NCBI GenBank assembly: GCA_938007965.1
Contig: CALLMH010000045.1
Coordinates: forward strand, 1-64,000
Length of the DNA stretch: 64,000 bases
Reading direction: 5' to 3'
From: an uncultured Saprospiraceae bacterium
GTDB lineage: Bacteria; Bacteroidota; Bacteroidia; Chitinophagales; Saprospiraceae
This document shows, one piece after another, positions 58,132 through 64,000 of the stretch. The position numbers and the translations under genes are program-made. The notes below the pieces were generated by a model, which made no database searches, was not told where the DNA came from, and was given only the letters and a program-made list of their open reading frames with translations. Within the stretch, counting starts at the first letter, position 1. Each line of letters begins with the position of its first letter.

Positions 58132-60048
58132 ATGGAACGAAGACATTTTCTACAATCAAGTACCGCTGCTAGTTTAGGATTGTTATTTCCGTTTATGGGC
58201 TGTCAGCAAGTATCTACTGAATCAGCTACTGAGCAAACGGTTTATCAAGAATTAGTATATTCACTATTAAAAGATTGGTGTGATGCCATGCTAAAATTGC
58301 AAATTAATAGGCCCGAAGACGACGAAGTTCATGGTGCATTAGACTGTCCAGCATGTAATAAAATTCACGGGCGATGTATGGATGCCGTATACCCATTTAT
58401 GTACATGGCTGAGAAAACAGGTGATTCAAAGTATATGAACGCAGCGATAGACGTGATGGAATGGTCAAAAAATGTGACGAGACCTGATGGTAGCTGGACG
58501 GTAATTCCAAATCCAAAATCATGGAGAGGTATTTCGGTATTTGGGGCCATAGCATTGGGAGAAGCACTACATTATCATGGACAAATCTTGCCAGCTGATA
58601 TCAAGGAAAAATGGATGGATAGATTATCCAGAGTAGGAGACTATTTATACAAGAACTTTGATATGACTTTTACAAATATCAATTATGGCTTTACTGTGGT
58701 ATATGCATTAAATCTATTGGGCAGGATATTAGAAAACGAAACATATCTTACTAGAAGTAGAACACTCGCTAAAGAGATTAAAAATTGGTTTACGACACCA
58801 CATCATTTACTTTATGGAGAAGCAAAACCAAGTAATAAAAAAAGTGATAAAGGACTTTTTGGCGTAGACTTAGGATATAATGTAGAGGAATCATTAAACG
58901 GCGTGGTGCAGTATGCGCTTATAGAGAAAGATGAAGAGCTACTTCAGTTATTGACGAAAGTCCTTGAAGGGCATTTGAATTTCATGTTACCAGATGGAGG
59001 CTGGGATAATAGTTGGGGGACACGACAATACAAGTGGAGCTATTGGGGTAGTCGTACTACCGATGGCTGCCAGATTGCTTTTGGTATGATGGCGGATAGA
59101 AATCCTGCATTCGGAACAGCCGCCTATCTGAGTACAGAATTATTAGCGCGCTGTACATCCGATGGTCTTATCCATGGAGGATTACATTATCAGACCCATG
59201 GTGTCAAACCTTGCGTGCATCATACATTTACCCATGCTAAACCATTGACTACATTACTGCATGAGTACGACCGAACAGCTAAAATCAATAAGAACGCCAC
59301 TTTGCCGATAGTCGACGCGGATGGTATTCAGCATTTTCCAGAGATAGACGTGTGGCTGGCAGCCAAGGGGGATTTTAGAGCTACTATTTCGACATATGAT
59401 TTTATTTACAAAGAAAAAGCACAACAGGGGAGTGGCGGCTCCATATGTGTACTATATCATATGAAGGTAGGGCCTTTATTTACCGCGAGTATGGCTAAAT
59501 ATTTATTAGTAGAAAAAAATAATCAGCAACCCAATCCAGGCGAAGAAGAGGTAGTGCTGACACCACGGATAGAAATGTTCGAGGATGGAGAATGGTACAC
59601 TAATATCTATGATCTGAAAGCAATGGTCGAAACCGAAGAGGATGAAAAGTCTTGCCATTTTAAGGTGGATGCTAGTTTGGTCAATGAAAACAGGCAATCA
59701 CCGAATGGAGAAAACTCAAAGTATCAGTTTGATTATTTATTGGATGCCGAAAAAGTAGAAATCAGAGCTCAACAAAGAAATGCAGCTAAAAAGGTATCAA
59801 CTGCGAGATTAGTCTTACCAATAATCTCTCCTACAGGTGAACCAGTCAAGCAAATATCTCCCAATCGGATTGAAATCAGTAAACCAGGAGGGTTGCTGAT
59901 CGTGGAGGCCAATGTGTCATTACAAATAAAAGAAATGGAAAAAGAGCGTGCATTTAATATGGTGCCAGGAGTAGAAGCGGTACCAATTTTTGCATCTTTT
60001 GAAAATATTAAAGTAGATGAAATAATATGCACGATAAGGGTTGTATAG
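58132..60048 (+). CDS. Tat-type lipoprotein, putative (alpha/alpha) toroid enzyme of unknown family
   Basis: 638 residues. The N-terminus combines a twin-arginine motif (MERRHFLQSSTAA) with a lipobox-like FMGC (Cys24), so it may be a Tat-exported lipoprotein. The N-terminal 400 residues look like a six-hairpin toroid glycosidase or lyase: YPFMYMAEKTGDSKYMNAAIDVMEWSK, RVGDYLYKNFDMTFTNINYGF, and LPDGGWDNSWGTRQYKWSYWGSRTTDGC. Near residues 65-80 is a conserved-looking LDCPACNKIHGRCMDAVYP, three Cys and a His that could bind a metal. The C-terminal third is beta-rich. I do not recognise the family with confidence. It is the last gene of the DUF1080 operon and so probably acts on the same glycan. 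Confidence 0.6.
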   Translation: MERRHFLQSSTAASLGLLFPFMGCQQVSTESATEQTVYQELVYSLLKDWCDAMLKLQINRPEDDEVHGALDCPACNKIHGRCMDAVYPFMYMAEKTGDSKYMNAAIDVMEWSKNVTRPDGSWTVIPNPKSWRGISVFGAIALGEALHYHGQILPADIKEKWMDRLSRVGDYLYKNFDMTFTNINYGFTVVYALNLLGRILENETYLTRSRTLAKEIKNWFTTPHHLLYGEAKPSNKKSDKGLFGVDLGYNVEESLNGVVQYALIEKDEELLQLLTKVLEGHLNFMLPDGGWDNSWGTRQYKWSYWGSRTTDGCQIAFGMMADRNPAFGTAAYLSTELLARCTSDGLIHGGLHYQTHGVKPCVHHTFTHAKPLTTLLHEYDRTAKINKNATLPIVDADGIQHFPEIDVWLAAKGDFRATISTYDFIYKEKAQQGSGGSICVLYHMKVGPLFTASMAKYLLVEKNNQQPNPGEEEVVLTPRIEMFEDGEWYTNIYDLKAMVETEEDEKSCHFKVDASLVNENRQSPNGENSKYQFDYLLDAEKVEIRAQQRNAAKKVSTARLVLPIISPTGEPVKQISPNRIEISKPGGLLIVEANVSLQIKEMEKERAFNMVPGVEAVPIFASFENIKVDEIICTIRVV

Positions 60049-60120
60049 ATTGATTGAGTAGGTCTATATTTTGATACAATTCCATTTATTTTTTCAACAT
60101 TGACAATATGATTCTTAAAA

Positions 60121-60165
60121 CCATACAGTACAGGATAGAGTATTTTTTTAAAGAATCTATATTAG
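60121..60165 (+). promoter_or_regulatory. Regulon box and -7 element for the rhamnose catabolic operon
   Basis: CCATAC-AGTA-CAGGAT (60121-60136), 21 nt, TATATTAG (60158-60165). The start codon is 29 nt downstream. It links cytoplasmic rhamnose catabolism to the same regulon as the ulvan enzymes. Confidence 0.8.
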
Positions 60166-60194
60166 CATTGAGAATTACATAACAATAATAGAAG

Positions 60195-62312
60195 ATGAAA
60201 GTAAAAGATAAAAAGGGTAAAAAAAATTTCAATTATGTTGACTATTTATGGGATGATATAGAGGCTAAAAGATTAGGTGATGACCAAGTAGCTCTCTTTC
60301 TCTATCGCTCAAATTTGTTAGGTGCGGATCTAAGAATTACAAATTATGGTGGTGGAAATACAAGTTGTAAGACTATTGAGAAGGACCCTCTTACCAAAGA
60401 AGAAGTAGAAGTAATGTGGGTAAAAGGTTCTGGTGGTGATATCGGAACATTGACTCGACAAGGGATAGCCGGTCTATATACAAAAAGACTTCGCGCATTA
60501 AAAAATGTATATCGAGGATTAGAATTTGAAGACGAAATCGTGCCTCTCTACTACCATTGTCTGTATGATTTAGATAGTAGAGCTCCATCTATCGATACAG
60601 CACTGCACGGCTTATTACCATTCAAACATATCGATCATTTACACCCTGATGCTCTAATCTCTATAGCTGCCGCCAAAGACAGCGAAGCTATAACTAAAGA
60701 GATCTGGGGAGATACTATGGGATGGGTACCTTGGCAAAAGCCAGGGTTCGATTTGGGCTTACAGTTAGAAAAATGTCTGAATGATAACCCAGGTATTAGA
60801 GGCATCGTATTGGGTAGTCATGGTTTGTTCACTTGGGGAGATACCTCCTATGAATCTTACATTAATAGTCTCGAAGTGATCGAAATGGCTGCAAAATATA
60901 TTGCAGATAGAGAAGGTAAGGATAGACCTGTTTTTGGAGGTCAAGTCATAGAAAGTCTACCAGCAGAAGACCGTAAAGATCAAGCTGCAAAATTAGCTCC
61001 TATTTTGAGAGGTTTATGCTCTTCTTATCAGCGAATGGTAGGACACTTCACGGATGATGAGCGTGCCTTACAATTTATGAATAGTAAAGATTCAGCTAAG
61101 TTGGCACCGCTGGGTACCTCTTGCCCTGATCATTTTTTGAGGACGAAAATCCAACCATTGGTATTGAATATTCCAGCTAAAGCTGACTTAAATGATCTAG
61201 CAGTAGTCAAGGAAAAAATTGAGCCGCTTTTCGAACAATATAGAAAAGAATATCAGGCCTATTATGATTCATGCAAACATGATAACAGTCCAGCGATTCG
61301 TGATCCTAATCCAGTTGTGATATTATATCCGGGTGTCGGTATGTTCACACTTGCAAAAAATAAGCAGACGGCACGTGTTGCTAGTGAATTCTATCTGAAT
61401 GCGATCAATGTAATGAGAGGTGCAGAAGCTATATCTGAATATACAGCACTTCCTCGTCAAGAAGCTTTTGATATAGAATATTGGTTGCTCGAAGAAGCAA
61501 AATTGCAACGACAACCAAAAGAGAAACCCCTATCTCGTAAAGTAGTGATGATTACTGGAGCCGGTGGTGGAATCGGAAAAGCAATAGCTGATAAGATGGC
61601 TGAAGAAGGGGCTAATGTAGTCTTGACAGATATCAGTGAAGAGCGATTAAAAGAAGCAAATGCGACTTACAAAAGAGATGTTTCTACCTACGCATTGTGT
61701 GATGTGTCTAACTCTCGATCCATCGCAGATGCGTACGATACCGCTTGTCTAGAATTCGGTGGAGTGGATATAATCATTCATTCTGCAGGTCTAGCGATTT
61801 CTAAATCTTTATCGGATACCTCGTTGAAGGATTGGGATTTACTACAAGATGTGTTGGTAAAAGGTCAATTCAATCTAGCTAAAGAAGGAGTAGATATACT
61901 GCGAAAACAAGGATTAGGAGGTGATATCATTCACATAGCAAGTAAGAATGGATTGGTCGCTGGTCCAAATAATGTAGGATATGGTACAGCAAAAGCCGCA
62001 CAACAGCATATGACTCGTCTGTTGGCTGCAGAACTAGGATCAGAAAAAATCCGTGTCAATACAGTAAATCCTGACGGTGTCATCGTAGGAAGTAAAATCT
62101 GGGAAGGAAAATGGGCAGAAGGTAGAGCCAAAGCAAATGGTATCACTGTCGAAGAACTACCCGCTTTCTATGCCAAGCGAAACTTGATGAATGAGATTAT
62201 TCGACCAGAGGATATTGCCAACGGAGTATTTGCATTGGTAGCTATCTTAGATAAGAGCACAGGTAATATCATCAATGTTGATGGTGGGATGGCCAATGCA
62301 TTTGTCAGGTAA
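60195..62312 (+). CDS. rhaD: Bifunctional rhamnulose-1-phosphate aldolase / short-chain dehydrogenase
   Basis: 705 residues, cytoplasmic. The N-terminal part (about 1-430) is a class II aldolase/adducin domain: NYGGGNTSCKT, VKGSGGDIGT, PSIDTALHGLLPFKHIDHLHPDALISI (metal-binding His), IVLGSHGLFTWG. The C-terminal part (about 445-705) is a short-chain dehydrogenase: MITGAGGGIGKAIADKM and the YGTAKAA catalytic Tyr-Lys, then NVDGGMANAF. The fusion splits rhamnulose-1-phosphate into dihydroxyacetone phosphate and L-lactaldehyde, and the dehydrogenase part oxidises the lactaldehyde to lactate in the characterised enzymes. First gene of the rhaD-rhaI-kinase operon. The symbol rhaD is used for the aldolase function; the fusion is also called RhaEW. 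Confidence 0.92.
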   Translation: MKVKDKKGKKNFNYVDYLWDDIEAKRLGDDQVALFLYRSNLLGADLRITNYGGGNTSCKTIEKDPLTKEEVEVMWVKGSGGDIGTLTRQGIAGLYTKRLRALKNVYRGLEFEDEIVPLYYHCLYDLDSRAPSIDTALHGLLPFKHIDHLHPDALISIAAAKDSEAITKEIWGDTMGWVPWQKPGFDLGLQLEKCLNDNPGIRGIVLGSHGLFTWGDTSYESYINSLEVIEMAAKYIADREGKDRPVFGGQVIESLPAEDRKDQAAKLAPILRGLCSSYQRMVGHFTDDERALQFMNSKDSAKLAPLGTSCPDHFLRTKIQPLVLNIPAKADLNDLAVVKEKIEPLFEQYRKEYQAYYDSCKHDNSPAIRDPNPVVILYPGVGMFTLAKNKQTARVASEFYLNAINVMRGAEAISEYTALPRQEAFDIEYWLLEEAKLQRQPKEKPLSRKVVMITGAGGGIGKAIADKMAEEGANVVLTDISEERLKEANATYKRDVSTYALCDVSNSRSIADAYDTACLEFGGVDIIIHSAGLAISKSLSDTSLKDWDLLQDVLVKGQFNLAKEGVDILRKQGLGGDIIHIASKNGLVAGPNNVGYGTAKAAQQHMTRLLAAELGSEKIRVNTVNPDGVIVGSKIWEGKWAEGRAKANGITVEELPAFYAKRNLMNEIIRPEDIANGVFALVAILDKSTGNIINVDGGMANAFVR

Positions 62313-62372
62313 GAGTGATTGAATAAAAAAAAAGATTAATAAGTAAAGTAAGTAGTTTTTCATTTAGTAGTT

Positions 62373-62411
62373 ATCAGTCCACGTATTTGTAATTAAAAAA
62401 CGTGGACTGAT
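62373..62411 (+). promoter_or_regulatory. Hairpin in the rhaD-rhaI spacer
   Basis: ATCAGTCCACG (62373-62383) pairs perfectly with CGTGGACTGAT (62401-62411) around a 17-nt A/T loop, ending 16 nt before the rhaI start codon. No T-tract follows directly. It could be a partial terminator that lowers rhaI expression, an mRNA-processing site or an attenuator. Confidence 0.5.
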
Positions 62412-62427
62412 TTAGTTTTAAGATATT

Positions 62428-63711
62428 ATGAGAATTAAAAAATCAGACGTAGCCAGTAACAATGAAAAAAATGAACGAGGACATTTAGAGAAATTTGATT
62501 TCTTAAGTTCTCAACTCAACCAACAAGAAATCAATACGGATGATATCATCGGAAAATTACAAAAATTTCAAGTAGCGATACCGAGCTGGGCATTAGGCGC
62601 GGGAGGAACTCGATTTGGTCGTTTTTCGTATGGTGGAGAACCTTCTAATCTAGAACAAAAAATTGATGATGTCGGAGTCATTCATGCGCTGACGCAATCA
62701 GCTGGAGCTATATCATTGCACATTCCTTGGGATATACCGAGAGATGCTGATGCCATTAAACAGCAAGCTGCTTCACATGGGATAGTTTTTGACGCGGTCA
62801 ATTCTAATACTTTTCAAGATCAGAAAAATCAAGCGCATAGTTATAAATTCGGGTCACTGTGTAATGTAAATAAAGAAAGTCGCCAACAGGCCATAGAACA
62901 TAATCTAGAAGTTATAAAGCTTGGAAATGCTCTCGGCAGTAAGTCGATGACGGTTTGGTTATCAGACGGTTCGAATTTTCCAGGACAGCATAATTTTAAA
63001 AAAGCTTTTCAACATACACAAGACTCCTTACAGCAAATCTATAAGCACTTGCCAAATGATTGGCAACTATTCATAGAATATAAGCCATACGAGCCCAACT
63101 TTTATTCGACGGTGATTCCTGATTGGGGAACTTCCTTGATGTTAGCCGAAGGATGCGGAGAAAAAGCGTTTACCTTGGTCGATTTAGGTCACCATTTGCC
63201 CAATACCAATATAGAGCAGATTGTAGCTATCCTTATGATGAAGGGCAAACTAGGAGGTTTTCATTTTAACGATAGTAAGTACGGTGATGATGATTTGACT
63301 TGCGGAAGTATCAAACCTTATCAACTGTTTTTGATATTTAATGAATTGGTTGATGGCATGGATAACAACGAAGGCGGTAATCCTCCTTTAGCTTGGATGA
63401 TAGATGCTAGCCACAATATCAAAGACCCACTAGAAGATTTGATACAGTCCTTAGAAGCTATAAGGATGGCATATGCTCAAGCTTTATTGATCGATAGAAA
63501 AGCCTTAGAAGCTGCAAGGGATGCCAGTGACGTAAGTAAGTGTCAAGAAATATTACAAGCTGCATATCGTACGGATGTACGTCCACTTATTGCAGAAGCG
63601 AGACGATTGAGCGGAGGAGCCATCGATCCAATAGGGGCTTATCGACAGATGGCCGTCCGTGAAAACTTAATCAAAGAGCGTGGAATGCATTCTTTAGCTA
63701 GTGGATTATAA
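62428..63711 (+). CDS. rhaI: L-rhamnose isomerase, TIM-barrel (RhaI-type)
   Basis: 427 residues, cytoplasmic. It converts L-rhamnose to L-rhamnulose before phosphorylation. The sequence follows the RhaI-type isomerase pattern: FQVAIPSWALGAGGTRFGRF near residue 50, SMTVWLSDGSNFPGQHNFKKAF, LFIEYKPYEPNFYSTVIPDWGTS (metal-binding Glu), FTLVDLGHHLPNTNIEQI and GKLGGFHFNDSKYGDDDL (metal-binding Asp and His). It lies 115 bp after rhaD with a hairpin in the spacer, and 8 nt before the kinase gene. The context aldolase-isomerase-kinase makes the role firm; the alternative name L-rhamnose catabolism isomerase refers to the same family. Confidence 0.9.
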   Translation: MRIKKSDVASNNEKNERGHLEKFDFLSSQLNQQEINTDDIIGKLQKFQVAIPSWALGAGGTRFGRFSYGGEPSNLEQKIDDVGVIHALTQSAGAISLHIPWDIPRDADAIKQQAASHGIVFDAVNSNTFQDQKNQAHSYKFGSLCNVNKESRQQAIEHNLEVIKLGNALGSKSMTVWLSDGSNFPGQHNFKKAFQHTQDSLQQIYKHLPNDWQLFIEYKPYEPNFYSTVIPDWGTSLMLAEGCGEKAFTLVDLGHHLPNTNIEQIVAILMMKGKLGGFHFNDSKYGDDDLTCGSIKPYQLFLIFNELVDGMDNNEGGNPPLAWMIDASHNIKDPLEDLIQSLEAIRMAYAQALLIDRKALEAARDASDVSKCQEILQAAYRTDVRPLIAEARRLSGGAIDPIGAYRQMAVRENLIKERGMHSLASGL

Positions 63712-63719
63712 ATAAGAAC

Positions 63720-64000
63720 ATGACACACACATTAATTTTTGATATTGGAAAAACGAATAAAAAATGTTTCCTATTTGATGAAAACTATCAAGAGGTGTGG
63801 AAAGAGTATGTTCGTTTTGAAGAAACAAAAGATGAAGATGGTCATATATGTGATGATCTTACTGCTATTGAAAATTGGATGATAACATCTTTCCAAAAAG
63901 TAATGAGTCTAAAAGAATTCAATATAAAGGCCGTTAATTTTTCAACTTATGGAGCAAGCTTTGTTCATATCGACGAAAATGGTAAGCCAGTTACACCTCT
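63720..64000 (+). CDS. FGGY-family carbohydrate kinase, probable rhamnulokinase (N-terminal part, cut by window end)
   Basis: The frame runs from the ATG at 63720 to the window edge (about 93 codons). The start THTLIFDIGKTNKKCFLFDENY carries the Asp-x-Gly-Lys-Thr-Asn phosphate-1 loop of the FGGY/hexokinase fold. AVNFSTYGASFVHIDENGKPV is the usual second segment of these kinases. Behind rhaD and rhaI it most likely phosphorylates L-rhamnulose, giving the substrate of the aldolase. A close FGGY relative such as fuculokinase or xylulokinase cannot be excluded from the fragment. It begins 8 nt after the rhaI stop codon, so it is in the same operon. Confidence 0.85.
   Translation, partial: MTHTLIFDIGKTNKKCFLFDENYQEVWKEYVRFEETKDEDGHICDDLTAIENWMITSFQKVMSLKEFNIKAVNFSTYGASFVHIDENGKPVTP

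Noticed and set aside
1135-60165. The box as the -35 element of an ECF sigma factor
   Set aside because: The downstream element is the ordinary Bacteroidota -7 type, the 21-nt spacing is too long for ECF promoters, the left half site extends further upstream, and there is no sigma/anti-sigma pair or SusC signalling extension in the window.

Overview
The window is a polysaccharide utilisation locus (PUL) from a marine member of the Bacteroidota. The evidence is an AT-rich sequence, a SusC/SusD pair, several type IX secretion (T9SS) C-terminal sorting domains, many lipoproteins, and Bacteroidota-type -7 promoter elements (TAnnTTTG-like). I see no rRNA, tRNA, CRISPR array, transposase or integrase. 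The enzymes point to ulvan, the sulfated rhamnose / uronic acid / xylose polysaccharide of green algae: candidate ulvan lyases of PL28 (two), PL24 (two), PL25 and a PL40-like heparinase-fold enzyme; four sulfatase modules; GH78, GH106, GH105, GH3, GH2 and GH39 enzymes; and an L-rhamnose catabolic cluster.

Layout. 1-8.3 kb: GH78 (cut by the window start), PL28 lyase, then a leftward S1 sulfatase / GH105 / GH3 operon. 8.9-10.9 kb: second PL28-type lyase. 11.1-21.5 kb: leftward operon of a sulfatase-GH78 fusion, two tandem PL24-type lyases and a PL40-like lyase. 21.7-27.2 kb: SusC, SusD and a FAS1-like lipoprotein. 27.4-30 kb: sulfatase and lactonase-like lipoprotein. 30.5-36.2 kb: a 1563-residue repeat-rich protein with a type B T9SS tail and a PorP/SprF-family partner. 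36.7-37.6 kb: a secreted protein made of a trefoil-like domain without an enzyme. 37.9-47.5 kb: GH2, sulfatase, GH106 and PL25. 47.9-60 kb: Gfo/Idh/MocA oxidoreductases, GH39, GH78, a TIM-barrel isomerase, a double DUF1080 protein and two unfamiliar proteins. 60.2-64 kb: rhamnulose-1-phosphate aldolase/dehydrogenase fusion, rhamnose isomerase and the start of an FGGY kinase.

The most striking result is regulatory. Thirteen promoters carry the same box, close to CAGnAT-AGTA-CAGGAT, and in all thirteen the box ends exactly 21 nt before a -7-like octamer. The box precedes nearly every transcription unit, including the giant T9SS protein, the stand-alone trefoil protein and the rhamnose genes. 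It therefore defines one regulon and shows that genes without an obvious enzymatic role belong to it. No regulator gene lies in the window.

Likely flow (inference): secreted lyases cut ulvan at the surface; SusCD imports oligosaccharides; periplasmic sulfatases, GH105, rhamnosidases, GH3, GH2 and GH39 reduce them to sugars; rhamnose is taken to dihydroxyacetone phosphate and lactate or lactaldehyde. A second branch (Gfo/Idh/MocA + DUF1080 + TIM-barrel protein) may cleave glycosides by oxidation and elimination. Two related roughly 200-bp non-coding repeats (10945-11130 and 36347-36555) lie between convergent genes.
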